A stretch of DNA of 64,000 nt from Parapristionchus giblindavisi. Its lineage: Eukaryota > Nematoda > Chromadorea > Rhabditida > Diplogasteridae. The translations under genes were made by a program, and so were the position numbers. Under the pieces are notes generated by a model. That model was not told the DNA's origin. It saw only the letters and a program-made list of their open reading frames with translations, and made no database searches. Each line of letters starts with the position of its first letter. The stretch's first letter is position 1. The DNA is taken from contig CALSFV010000007.1 of assembly GCA_943737045.1 (NCBI GenBank), forward strand, positions 1,141,001 to 1,205,000, given 5' to 3'. This document shows, in pieces, positions 33,701 through 45,600 of this stretch.

Positions 33701-36700
33701 TAATATCGATTAATTGATTTATTGCCGTACTATTGGCTGTACTGTAATCATACGTGGGCGGTATTGTCGCTAGCGTCAAGACCCATCCGATTTTATCATC
33801 CGACCCACCCGATTTTCTCAAAAATCATTCAAAAATCACCCGGGAAGTGAAATTATTATATTTACATGCCTCATTTTTGCCTCCGACCCACCCGATTCTA
33901 CTTCCAGCGTCAGTGGCCGCCCATGTATGACTGTAATGTGTTGCCCCGCTCTCAGGTCTCGGAGTGGTCGGTCGTGATCGCTATAGTGTCTTCCCACTTC
34001 GAGGAAAGTTGCTCAACGTTCGTGAAGGAAATCTGAAGCAGGTATACTGTAGCTGTCTATTGATTATTGATCGATTTATCGAGAATCCTGTCAGGTTGCC
34101 GATAACGCTGAGATCAACGCACTGCTGAAGATTCTCGGTCTTCAGTACAATGCGAAGTACGACAAGGACGATGACATGAAGACGCTTCGATACGGAAAGG
34201 TCATGGTTATGGCTGATCAGGTACGGTAAAGATTGATTTATTGATTAACTCGAGAAATATTATTATTGATTAGGATCAAGACGGTTCGCACATCAAGGGA
34301 CTTGTCATCAACTTTATCCATCACAATTGGCCCAATCTCGTTAGGTATATGGTAGTTTCATTGCGCATTTATTGATTGATTGATTGAACACTGTTCGTGT
34401 TGGTGTTACTGCAATTACCGTACGGTGCTGTACTATAATTACCGTACCGTACTGGGTTACTGGTTACTGTAATTATTGCAGACGTAACTTTGTGGAGGAA
34501 TTCATTACTCCGATTGTGAAAGCGACAAATGGCAAGGAGGAGATCTCATTCTTCTCAATTCCTGAGTACAATGAATGGAGAAACAATACGGATAATTGGA
34601 AATCCTTCAAGATCAAGTACTACAAGCGATTGGGTACGGTGTCTTTTTTATTAAATTAATAATATTAATAGATGTACAAGTTCTAGATTTGCATGTACTT
34701 TAAATGCAAAAAAATGTGAAATATATAGGTTAAAGAGATCAAATTCTGTCGTTTAATACTAGCTTGACTTAAATAGCTTGCATAATAATAATAACAATAT
34801 GCGTACTGTAGGTACGTCCACATCGAAGGAGGCCAACTTCTCTGACATGGCCCGTCATCGTATCCGCTTCAAGTATGCCGGACCCGAGGGTGACATTGCG
34901 GTCGATATGGCCTTTAGCAAGAAGAAGATTGAGGAGAGAAAGGTACCGTATACTAGATCTATCGATCGATTATTGATTGATGTATTGATCGATTATTGAT
35001 TGATGTATTGCCCTTGTCAGGATTATATATAGTGAGTATATGGTAGTCAGTTGAGTGGGTATACGGTAGTCGATTGAGTGGGTATACGGTAGTAGATTGA
35101 GTGGGTATACGGTAGTAGATTGAGTGGGTATATACGGTAGTAGATTAAGTGGGTATACGGTAGTCGATTGAGTTGGTATATACGGTAGTAGATTAAGTGG
35201 GTATACAGTATTGAGTATATTAAAGGATTTTGTTACTGTTGCAACATCATATTTTGAGTGTTTGCAATATGTCGCCACTGTCACTCGGCTGACGCATGCA
35301 TTCGGGAGGTGGCTACCCAGGCGGCGCCTCGAATGGACCTTTGGCGGTCCGACCAACTTTCCCATGCCTCCACCCAATATGACCGGAGGTAAGATTGTAT
35401 TTTGTTAATTAAATTGAACGACTAAGGGGTCGTAGAAATTGAAGATATGCTTATTGTTAATGATATGTAGTTTAATCCACTGCCTGAAACATAAAAACGG
35501 CTGGTGAACGGTCTTTTGCACTATCCTTTGTTCATTTGTTTGAATTCATATGCAGAGCGCGATAAAGAGACAGTCGGATGGTGTAATGAACTTGTTGATT
35601 TGGCGTTTTACGTTTGAGATTAGGGTGCACTGCTTGTCTATTTGCATTCGAATCATAGATTTACGCTGATAAACGATTTTTAATACTAAAGCGTTACATA
35701 ATAAAGCGTGCTTCAAGGCACACCCTGGGCTAATTTGAAATTATTTGCTCAGTGATCTCGCTTTCGTTGACTACGAGAGAGCGTTGCCAGAGCGGAGAGT
35801 AAAATTAGCTCGAGATGTGCCGTTCAAAACTCGAAGTGTACTTGCGATTGCTTTCTCTTCAAGTTACCCAACAATATTTTGTTTAGAAATATTGCGATTT
35901 TAATTTATTTTCGTGTTTTTTCAGGGCATGAACACAGGCCGCAACGAAGGCGCCGTGTGGAGAAACTCATCTATCAATTATCGATTGATCAATTCACACG
36001 CGAGGATGACGTCACGCTTCATAAGCTGCGACCGGACGCCCATTTCCCCATTCGTCAATCGATCAATATTTGTATATTGATCGACTACCCACCGTAATCT
36101 CACTCACTCCTCGTTATTCATTTGTTCTTTCACCCAATTATTGCTTTCTACATAACATGTTTCTCTCTCTCATCTATTGTATTTGTACTTGTAGTGCTTG
36201 TCATTGTCTCGTTTTCATACTTTTTGGTTCGATTTATTACTTTGTTCATACAGTAATTTTAAAGGAATGTTTTGTGTTGGCATGAAATATCTATAAAACC
36301 CGAAAAAACCAAAGAATAACGTAGAATCATCAACAAAAAGGTCTCGGTAACGGTAATTTACAATTAGTCAATCATCTGACCCGTTGCAATCAATTTGACC
36401 CAATGAACTGGGTTACTGTAGGTTACGGTAGGTGGACTACGGTAGATTATGATGGCTTAAATAATGAGTTTACTTGAAAGTTGTTAGAACCGTCGGAGCT
36501 CCGCCCACCGCCCGTTAGTTTAGTCACACACCAAACCCGTCTGGGGTTTGCCGAACACTTTATTACAAGTATATAAGCCCCTTTGCCCTGAGAGGGGTAA
36601 GAGAACTTGCAACGAAAGTTGCGAGGAAAGTTCGCATCTTTCGACGGAAAGATGCGAACTTTCTTCTGAACTTTGGTGTCCAAAGTGACAGATTGGACGG

Positions 36701-39700
36701 ACCCCTGAAATATATACATATATATCGATATATCGATTGACTCAAATACTATTGGTTGATACATTTAATAAATGTCTCCTAACTGCTGATGAGAATATAA
36801 CGAGAAGTACTAGTGTTGAACTCATTGAGACGAGATTGATCGGATAATACTGTAATAATGAGAGATTATCGATTGATTCACCAAGGACATAGAAATATTG
36901 AATTTATAATATTACCTTAAAATAATAAAAAAAATCTTCACCAACTACTTATACTATCCATTGGTAAACGTTTTAAGAAATAATTTGCTAATATGTTTCA
37001 GACCATTCCAGAGTTATTTACGAAATACAAAGTGCGCGGCAGCGTGGAGGGGAGATGGGATATGAGTTCGGAAGGTGGTACAAACCGGTGCTTATTGTGC
37101 AGCTATAAAAAGCATAGCCACTAATTGAAAGAATTGTAGCGTTATTGTTATGCGCACTAAAAAATTACACATTGAACGCTAGAATCATGCTCTCACTGTC
37201 TGCCATTCAAACGGTTACGACTCTAGTGTTACATCTAAAAAACTAGGTGTTTCACATGCTCGATCTCATCTCCCTCTTCCTATCCGTCCTATCTTCTCTA
37301 TTCCTTATATTTCCGATGCGTTCACTAAGGACGTCAAAGAAGCCTTATCTAAAGCTGATCTTGACGTAACCGTAGTTGAATCTATTGGCCCGTCCCTTCT
37401 TTCCCTTCTTTCTCGCAACCGGTATCTTGACTCTTTTTGTGTCCTCGGTGATCGGTGTTGTTTCTGTCCATTTAATCGAGTAGGAATCTGTCAGTCTGTA
37501 GGGGTTGTATATCGTCTCGAATGTTCATTGTGTCCCGATTTCTACATTGGTCATTCAGGCCGACCCCTCCATGCACGTGCAGTAGAACATTATCGTAGTG
37601 GTAGATATCCTCTCACTGCCTCTAATTCAACCAAGCCATTTGCTCGTCATTCCATTGATTGTCACAATGCTCAACCCATACGTTTGTCTGGCACTGTCAT
37701 CTGCATCGAACCCAATGTAGTCAGACGGAAAGTAGCCGAGGCCCTTCACATTGAGACCACTAAACCACCTATCAATGCCCGCTATGAACTCACTGATGAC
37801 CTCACCCCATTATCTCTTCTCTCACTATCTCTAACATAACCCATCTACCCACTCTCTCACTCATCTTCTCACTCTATAGTCATCATTTGCAGCCGTTTGT
37901 CATTTGTCATTTTCCGTGTGTCCTCTGATTCTCGTGTTTTCACCCTTGTCTAGTCCCAATGTTTGTTATTTGTAGGTAATGTCACTGATGATGGGTTTGA
38001 ACACCCGAAACGCGTCTGACCAATAAACTAATATGATCCAACTCTTCGTTTTCCTATGGCATAACCAAGCTCTACACTAGCTAGAATCATAGTTGAATCA
38101 TTTCGGTAACTAGGCAGAACTCAGTTAGCCAGGGTACTAGCATCGTGATATAAGCTCAAGCTTTCTACTCATACATGGGCGGTATATCTGGAGCTCGATT
38201 CTATGGGGGGGGGGGGGGGTTCATCCGAACGAAAAATGTTTAATTTTACAGGGGCCTTCACTTTTTTTTTAAAATTTAACATAAACGTAATTTTTACAGG
38301 GGGCATTCCAGGCGCCCATGTATGGTGCTACTTATCACAACAATAACCATATGACGGTGCTAGGACTCCGTCTATCTGAGTTCTTTAGTGTAATGTTCAA
38401 AGTGTACCATAATAGTAGTCAAATATCGCAGATGCGAATGGTTGGTCACAATAAGGATAACTGTGATAAATTGAAGCAGAGATTTGGATATTTGAGCCAT
38501 TCTGAAAATGATATTTTGTTCTTTTAAATCTAGACATTTCAAACTCACGAACACCACACTGAGTATTTGACCAGATTCATCTGCTTTTGCTCTTTCTGAA
38601 CATTCCCGAAATTAGTTTTAAAATTCCCTTGAAATATATTATAACCTGACAACTCCTGTTTCGGTTCTTAATCTTCTTGAAGATCAATGTAGTCAACACA
38701 AGGCTGGTGATCACATAAATCATGTAGAAAATGCAAATTACCGATTTCGAAACCTACAAATATGGTTAAAAAATTTACAATATGTGTAAAAGTTATTCTT
38801 TCCACATTCTTCACATTATCTCGCACCTACCTATTCGCCTTATTTATTTATTTATTTATCTTACATTGAATAAATGTGACAACAAGTAGATATAAATAGC
38901 GTGAATTAGGTTCGAGGGGGTCTTGTTTTTGAACACTGCATTTGGTTTAATACACATCCCCAAAAAAACTCCCCACTCTGACAACGCTGTGTCCTTATGA
39001 CATTAAAAATACCTGCAACTTTTTGTCTTCACTATCATCGGTACACTCGGACGTCTGCACAGGTGCTCCCCATGATGGATGAATTGACATCGAGAATGAT
39101 ATGATACATTGAACAAGAAATATTATAGGCAATTTCACTCTAGACCAATGCTGAAAAATCAACGTTTTGATTGGTTATTCAAGCCTGACTCGCGTACCTT
39201 CTCGTTGTATTTCGCACTCGTTAATACAATAAATCGATGATATTCAATCAATAAACATCCAATGCAATAACCAATTACGCCTACTTCATTTATAACCTTA
39301 ATTGACCCACACAAAATCTCAATTCGCGTATCCCGCAGATTCCCCCCCCCCCACGATCCTCTCGAATTATGGTGCGGTCAATATTGAATATCAGGCAATT
39401 GTTACTATTGCTTTCCTCTATACTTGTCCTATTTGATCACGGAAAGTTTTTTTTACGCTTGTTAATTACATTCTGCTAAGAAAAAGATATACCGAAAAAA
39501 ATCACTATATAAATTACGTAGCACGAGAAAAAAATAATCAAAATATTTTTTTTAATGCTTGGTAATTCAACCTCAAAGCGACTTTTTTCGGCATTTCTAT
39601 TGAAACTTCTTTGATTTCTGGCACACCCCCCTCGCGAGAGAGTGTGTTCAAAGCGGAGAGTTTCAAATAAGCTCGGGGTGTCGCTTTAAGAATAACTTAC

Positions 39701-40032
39701 CACAAGTATTCGGTATATTAAGTCATTTTGGACGCAAAGTGAAAGTATTCCTCCAGTCATAAGATTAGAAATACCATATAGAGCTGTAATTTAGGAGATT
39801 CACTCTCCTTACAAATTCTTATTTTTCGACCTTTTCATGTCGAAGCATTGTTTTGATGCATGGTTAATTAAAATAAAATAAATATCATACCTGTAACTTT
39901 AAATATGGCAAAGAAAGAGTTGTGATGATATTTATATTGTGGCGTATGAATGATAATAATAATCAAAAAATAGATCAGAGATGAGAGAATGAATGTGTAA
40001 GCAGAAAGAGAAATGTAAATATGGAAGAGATT
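30725..40032 (-). CDS. srg-like 7TM chemoreceptor, array copy 4 (intact exons, giant last intron)
   Basis: Nine open exons in phase: TM1 with MNLFHIYISLSAYTFILSSL (start 40030-40032, or an upstream in-frame ATG at 40068), TM2 about 39720-39795, TM3 GYCIGCLLIEYHRFIVL, TM4 about 39010-39155, TM5 MIYVITSLVLTTLIF, third loop KEQKQMNLVKYSVWC, TM6 ISKSLLQFITVILIVTN (about 38380-38480), TM7 YYPINLVSMSSTLVLLVIF (about 36755-36845), and the tail 30725-30813. The last intron is about 5.9 kb because of the insertion at 30815-36704; its CTG duplication leaves a CAG acceptor next to the last exon. A Penelope-like fragment sits between the TM6 and TM7 exons. Whether the long intron is still spliced is open. 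Confidence 0.78.
31621..31990. repeat. CT-rich minisatellite
   Basis: Tandem CTCTCCTCTCTGYCTCACT units interleaved with longer units that start CGACACGCTTGTTGTGAAAT. Open frames over it are repeat translations (Leu/Ser-rich) and are not called as genes. It lies in the left part of the TIR insertion. Confidence 0.8.
31991..32788. other. Left flank of topoisomerase fragment, unassigned
   Basis: Contains a perfect hairpin at about 32239-32290 (TCCGTATCCGTGAAAAAAG mirrored by CTTTTTCACGGATACGGA). A stretch at 32638-32788 could encode ALSAICITVLPHLAYVLLNL followed by acidic residues. It does not match topoisomerase II and was not recognised; it may be an exon of another captured gene. Confidence 0.35.
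32789..34942 (+). pseudogene. DNA topoisomerase II internal fragment, broken
   Basis: Spliced pieces match the transducer and TOPRIM part of eukaryotic topoisomerase II: GGRHVDYVADQMVQKL, VKNHMWVFVNSLIENPTFDS, ACDIVDSL, GIPKLEDANDA, GLGVVGRDRYSVFPLRGK, LKTLRYGKVMVMADQ|DQDG, then FVEEFITPIV and ending RHRIRFKYAGPEGDIAVDMA. The N-terminal ATPase region and the downstream DNA-breakage domain with its catalytic Tyr are absent. Lesions: an in-frame TAG after METMTL-type sequence near 33045, a frameshift near 33443, a TGA near 33650, and loss of the segment holding the TOPRIM EGDSA motif, where a MITE (33750-33940) now sits. The splice sites are otherwise well kept. It lies inside the TIR insertion, so it was probably captured from the host gene. 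Confidence 0.85.
35031..35215. repeat. Minisatellite, GTGGGTATACGGTAGT unit
   Basis: About eight tandem units of 20-25 bp, GATTGAGTGGGTATACGGTA with small variations. ACGGTA-type runs also recur at about 34400-34470 and 63040-63120, so this motif seems prone to local amplification in this genome. Confidence 0.8.
35216..36600. other. Right part of TIR insertion, no clear gene
   Basis: A GCTCTGGC-family foldback is at about 35700-35820. A possible exon at 35926-36097 follows a TTTTTCAG but was not recognised. None of the downstream topoisomerase II domains are present. Near 36580-36700 the clustered subterminal GCGAACTTT motifs begin. Confidence 0.4.
37189..38079 (+). mobile_element. 5'-truncated Penelope-like element with GIY-YIG endonuclease
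   Basis: Flanked by an 11-bp duplication GCTAGAATCAT (37178-37188 and 38080-38090). An open frame from about 37240 to 37839 encodes a cysteine-bearing segment (CCFCPFNRVGICQSVGVVYR) and then LECSLCPDFYIGHSGRPL and ARAVEHY. That is the GIY-YIG nuclease fold of Penelope-like elements, with the catalytic Arg and downstream His/Glu region visible. The reverse transcriptase is missing. The 3' part contains GAACACCCGAAACGCGTC, like the 3' region of other Penelope elements. It lies between the TM6 and TM7 exons of receptor copy 4. Confidence 0.75.
38166..38318. mobile_element. MITE with CATGGGCG ends and poly-G tract, copy 2
   Basis: CATACATGGGCGG at the left and GGCGCCCATGTATG at the right, with about 15 G near 38205. 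Very close to the copy at 9556-9766 (shared GAGCTCGATTCTA and TTCATCCGAACG). Confidence 0.6.
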
Positions 40033-40071
40033 CATTGTTATTCGAGGTAAATGAAATGAAATATTCACTTT

Positions 40072-40113
40072 TCATTCATCAGTGGAATTTCTCTCATATA
40101 TAATTATATATCC
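40072..40113 (-). promoter_or_regulatory. Conserved upstream block of receptor copy 4
   Basis: Copy of the ATATATAATTATA...GAGAGAAATTC block, placed as in copies 1, 3 and 5. Confidence 0.5.
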
Positions 40114-40428
40114 ATCTATGGCCAAAAATACTCCATGAGATGATGTACCAAACACTATACATTTCATTTTTCAGCATTTCTTCTTTTAAACACATTTATT
40201 TCTCTGATGTGCATGAAAAGTCTATTTACTTTCGACACTCAAAGAACGTGGACCTTCATAAGCGAGTTTTCCAATTCTTGAGTACGAGTAGTTTAGGATT
40301 GATAATATATGTTGACTTGAAATGAGAGTTGACATGCATTAGATGATATTTTGAAAAAAAAAATAAAATGTTAGTCATCGGTAGAAATTATGAAACATTT
40401 TATTCTCGCAAATCACACCAAAAATCGA

Positions 40429-42586
40429 TTAATACTTTGCACTTGTTGATGTATTTATCCTGCCTCGTAGCGTTACTGTGGACACAATTTGCTGTTCTTT
40501 CCGGCATAAAAATACCTGAAATATAAATTGATGTATTGGTTGAATCAATTACTACTGATTCATACATCTAATAAATGTCTTCTAACTGCTGATGAGAATA
40601 CAATGAGTAGTACTAGTGTTGAATTTATTGAAATAAGGTTGATTGTATAATACTGGAATCATGAGATTATCTGTATTTATTATATATGGATGAAACTGTG
40701 AAACAAAAATTAGGAAAATATTTAAAGAAAATCATATACAAGATATTATTGAAATTCAAATGCAATCATGTAGTATGTTATGTCACTACTCTGGTATTTT
40801 GCCACTTAAAGTCTACTTAAACTTTCCCACTTTAAGTAGACTTTAAGTAAACTTAAAGTGAGACGTAAGTCTACTTAAAGTGGTGTGGTAATTCATTTCG
40901 TCAAATGTTCTTTCACTTAAAGTTTACTTAAAGTCTACTTAAAGTCTGTGACGTAGTTTAAGTAGACTTTAATTGGCAAAATACCAGAGTATAGCTGTGG
41001 TATTGACCGTATAAAATACACTTGTTTATTTGGTACGAGAGTAGCCAACCACTGCCACAATGAATTTCTATGTTTAGAGAGAGAGAGAGAGCACCGGTGA
41101 GAGACTAGGTAGATCAGAGAGAGCGAGGAAGGAAAGGAGGAAAGAGTGGGGAGTTAATCGATAGTTCTTCCTCTGTTTAGCAGCAGTAGCAATGCAATTA
41201 TCACGCATGTCAGCTAAGGATTGACTGATTCCACTACACACTTTTGAGTTGACCCCCTCTTTTCTCCTCGGTTTTCGATGGTCCTTGGGTAGGACATCCC
41301 TGAACCAGAGTAGCATGGTTGGTAGATCAAGCATCTCTCCAGGAGCTCACTTCAAAGTTCGTCATTGAGGCCCCTTCCGAGCGATTTTCACGGCTCACAG
41401 TAGAGCTAGGAAAAAGTGATCAACAGATGAAATGTGTAATTTCTCGAGATAAAAATGTGAAAATCCAACTTTTTGATTTTATATTCCACAAGGAATTGAT
41501 TTTGATCCGCAGTTCCGGGACCTATTTTGTTTTGGGCTCAATCGATAGAGCTCGTCAGTAGCTTTCATTTAAGCCCTTGGGAGCCGATTTAAGTTGGCAT
41601 TTGGCTGAATGACGGCCAAAAAACTGCATTTGAATGCTGGTAGATCACTAATAAAAGCCGCGCGTTGCTTTGATCTACTCACCAATGTCGGCTAATTGAC
41701 AGGAATGTCCTGTAATAAACTGGAGAATGTGCTGACGATCAATCTGACGTCGAGTCGCTCACCCACGTACGCTTTATTCTCGCTGCAGGCAAATCAACAA
41801 AATTAGTCCATTCCGATGGTTCCTGGTACGGATTGATCGACGAATACTGTAGATATGAGAGAAAGTTCAATTTAGAGCTCTCTGGAACTCTTTCCAAGTG
41901 ATCTATGTTTCTCGAAGAATTCCCGAAAGAGTTCTCGCTGGACTAGCCATCTTGGATGGGCTCTGTTCTACTTTACGGGTCCCATGGAAGTTTACCGGTC
42001 TCAAGAAAGTTTACGGGTCCCATGGAAGTTTACCGGTCCCAAGAAAGTTTACGGGTCCCATGAAAGTTTGCCGGTCCCATGGAAGTTCACCGGTCCCAAG
42101 AAATTATAACGGTCCCAAGAAATTATAACGGTCCCAAGAAATTTTAACGGTCCCAAGAAATTTTAACGGTCACTTTACCGTTAACATACGAGTAGAAAAT
42201 TCAGGAAAAGTAAGCGCTCTAAGATTTTCATAACTTCATTCACTACGCTGTGCCAGTAATAGGATGAATGAGTACGTTTATACGCCTATATCTGCATTGG
42301 TCATGTAATCGAGAGATTGAAGATGCAATGTGTTGTTTAGAAGTAGATATAGCACCCCACCTCTCTCGATCAATTAGCCGTTATCTCCTTTATTGCACGA
42401 TAAACTCTAATGAGTAATTGAGTTGAAACTATCAAAATGCAATGAAAAAATAGTATGCAGGAAAAAAACTAATTATTTCATTTCATTTCATTTCACCGAT
42501 TCGCCTTGGCGACGGACATCCTTCACAAGACTATCTAACAGATATTCCCAATCCCATCCCCGATGCGTTCATTTGAAGGAATAAAA

Positions 42587-42623
<37 letters not shown>

Positions 42624-45600
42624 TCCGATTCATGGGACCGGCAAACTTTCATGGGACCGGTAAACTTCCAAGGGACCCGTAAACTTTCTTGGGACCGGTA
42701 AACTTCCATGGGACCCGTAAAGTAGAACAGAGCCCTTGGATGCCCATCCACTGGAACTTTCTCTCATATCTGCAGCATTCATCGGTCAATCCGTACCAGG
42801 AACCATCGAAATGGACTAATTTCGCTGATTTGGCTGCAGCGAGAACAAAACAAACTTGGGTGAGTGTCAGATCGATCGTCAGCACATTCTCCAGTTTATT
42901 ACAGGACAATCCTGTCAATTAGCCGACATTGGTGAGTAGATCAAAGCAACGCGCGGCTTTTATTAGTGATCTACCAGCATTCAAATGCAGTTTTTTGGCC
43001 GTCATTCAGCCAGATGCCAACTTAAGTCGACTCCCTAGGGATTAAATTAAAGCTATTGACGAGCTCTATCGATTGAGCCCAAAACAAAATAGGTCCCGGA
43101 ACTGTGGAACAAAATCAATTCCTTATGGAACACAAAATCAAAAAGTTGGATTTTCACACTTTTATCTGAAAGTATTCGAGAAATTACACATTTCATATGT
43201 TGATCACTTTTTCCTAGCTCTACTGTGAGCCGTGAAAATCGCTCGGAAGGGGCCTCAATGACGAACTTTGACGTGAGCTCCTGGAGAGATGCTTGATCTA
43301 CCAACCATGCTACTCTGGTTCAGGGATGTCCTACCCAAGGACCATCGAAAACCGTGGAGAAAAGAGGGGGGTCAACTCAAAAGTGTGTAATAGTAAAGCA
43401 GACGATTTTGGTCAATCCTTCGGTGACATTCGTGTTATGCAAGTACATTTTAAACGGACAACATTGATTAACGCTTCCTCGTACGATTGTAACGGATCGT
43501 TTGCTAGGCTAATTACTTTTTTATTTCTTTATTTGCATCTACTATATTCATAAACATATTACTGGGACATACGTATGTATTTTAAAGTAATGCTCAACGT
43601 ACCAATATAATAGTGATATCTTCCAGAGGCATATTCTCGGTCACAATATTGATAAGGTAAACAAACTGAACAAGTGACTTGGATATTTGAGCTACACTTA
43701 AAAATATTATTTGGCCTTTATCTAAGTTTAAATTTCAAACTCACGAACACCACACTGAGTATTTGATTAGATTCATCTGTTTTTGCTGTTTCTGAGATTT
43801 GCAAAATCATTTTGAAATGAATAGAATAATTTTGAAATATCATTATAACCTGACAACTTCTGTTTCTGTTCTTAATCTTCTTTAAAATCAATGCGGTCAG
43901 CAAAATGCTGGTAATCACATAGATCATGAAAAATGTGCAGATTATCGATCTTAAAATCTAAACATATATATTTTTAAAATCGTAGCAATTTCATTATTTC
44001 CCAAAGTCGTGATGCTAAAAATATCCTTTCGCCATTCATTTTCCGCCTTGCTGCTGAACACCGAATTTGAATACTTTCCCAAATGAAATGTGAACTATCA
44101 CATAATTCTGGATTTGCTGTCTCGTTCAAAATGAATGCAAGAGAGTTCTGCCAAGGTGGAGATTTTCACAACAGAGACAGGTATATACCCAAGAACCTTT
44201 CGTTATCAAACGCTACGTCACTAGCGTAGACAAAGACGTTTTCCAAAATCCTCAGCCGGTGCTACACTTACGGCAAATTCTCTTCTAATTTAATTTTGTA
44301 AGCTAACTAAGTTATCTCACATGTGAGAAAACGTTCATCGAACAGTCTCATCTCAGATAACATATGGCTGAAATATGAGAGAGTTTGCCGTCAGGTTAGT
44401 GATCTCGCAAAAGCTATCTATCAATTTATCAAATAGGGTGTGTCTTAAGTTCGATAAATTGTTTCCTGGAATAAAGTTTTCTCATTTACGAGTTGTTCGT
44501 GTATCGGGTTCGCACACTCATTGAATACCTCTAACACTTTGCTATGTTTTTGCTTTGCCCCATTCCATAACATTCATTCTGCTCGCAGCATGGCTCTGTT
44601 CTCTGTAACCCACTCAGACCCACATCCACGAGTCAATTCGTGACCTCCTCCGCTCAGTGGCCAAGAACAAGGCTGCCCAATAGGAACTGGTGAAAAGACA
44701 TGGCCCTTATGCCCCCTGCCTAAACACAGTCCATAAGTGATTCCATCGCTTCTCTTTGGGCGACAAGAATGCAGAAGTAAGCCGAGGTCGGGTCGCCAAG
44801 TGACAAGGAACTCAAGGACTGTCCTCACCAGACATGTCCTGTCACAAATTGGCGGCCCCACCCACACTTCTCTCAAAACCACCAACAGGATCCTGCGTGC
44901 TCATGGAAAGAAACCCCGACTTCCCAACCAAGTCCCCCACGACCTGACCCCTGGCCAGAAAAAAAGCGTGACTCGCAAAACCTCTCCCGTTTCCCAACGA
45001 TGTGGAGTCTGAACTCCATAGTCACTCAAGACCACGTTAGTCCAGCCTCTGTAATAGCGGGGCAATATGGGAGGAATGTCCCGTTTTCTTGAGTTGGATG
45101 TAATATAAAGAGGGCGAGGCGGATGCCAGGCGGGTTTGGTGGGCTGCATTAGAGAGGGTGTGCGTGCGAGAAGGCATCCAATGATTCTCTCTGTACACTC
45201 AGAGAAAAAACCCTTAAATGCAAGGGTTTAAAACCCTAGTTGGCATGCTGCGCTGTATATAACCCTTACGGGTAAGGGTTTTGATACCCTTACCCATAAG
45301 GGTTTCAGCCCTTACATGCTAGGGTTTGAAACCCTTAGTGACCTCGAAAAGACGCAGAATTAAAGTTGCAAAAGATTTTAATCAGAGTAGGAATCGAACA
45401 GGCGGAGGCGCACCACTCCGCGCACCACCCAAGCGCTCTACCCACTGCGCTACACGGACATGTTGGTACACTGACAGAACTCATATATCATACAACGGGG
45501 AGGCGTGGGCCTTGCAAATAAGGGTTTCAAACCCTAGTTGGCGCTCTGGCCAAACCCTTAATAGTAAGGGTTTTGTCTCTGCAATTCCTTAGGATTTGGG

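Larger units (their letters stand above)
30815..36704. mobile_element. PIF/Harbinger-like TIR insertion carrying topoisomerase II sequence
   Basis: Both ends carry the perfect inverted repeat GGGTCCGTCCAATCTGTCA (19 bp) and are flanked by CTG (30812-30814 and 36705-36707). The uninterrupted site, AAATACCTGAAATATA, is present in sister receptor copies. Just inside each end are clustered motifs AAAGTTGCGAA and AAGATGCGAA in both orientations, likely transposase binding sites. A 3-bp CWG or TWA target and ends beginning GGG are known for PIF/Harbinger elements. No transposase was found; inside are a CT-rich minisatellite, the topoisomerase II fragment and several MITEs. It resembles a gene-capturing non-autonomous element. 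Confidence 0.75.

Noticed and set aside
32789..34942. Functional topoisomerase II gene
   Set aside because: N- and C-terminal domains are absent, the EGDSA segment is missing, and two stops and a frameshift are present.
45395..45460. True tRNA gene
   Set aside because: Box A and B are present but acceptor and T stems do not pair well, and it lies inside a MITE.
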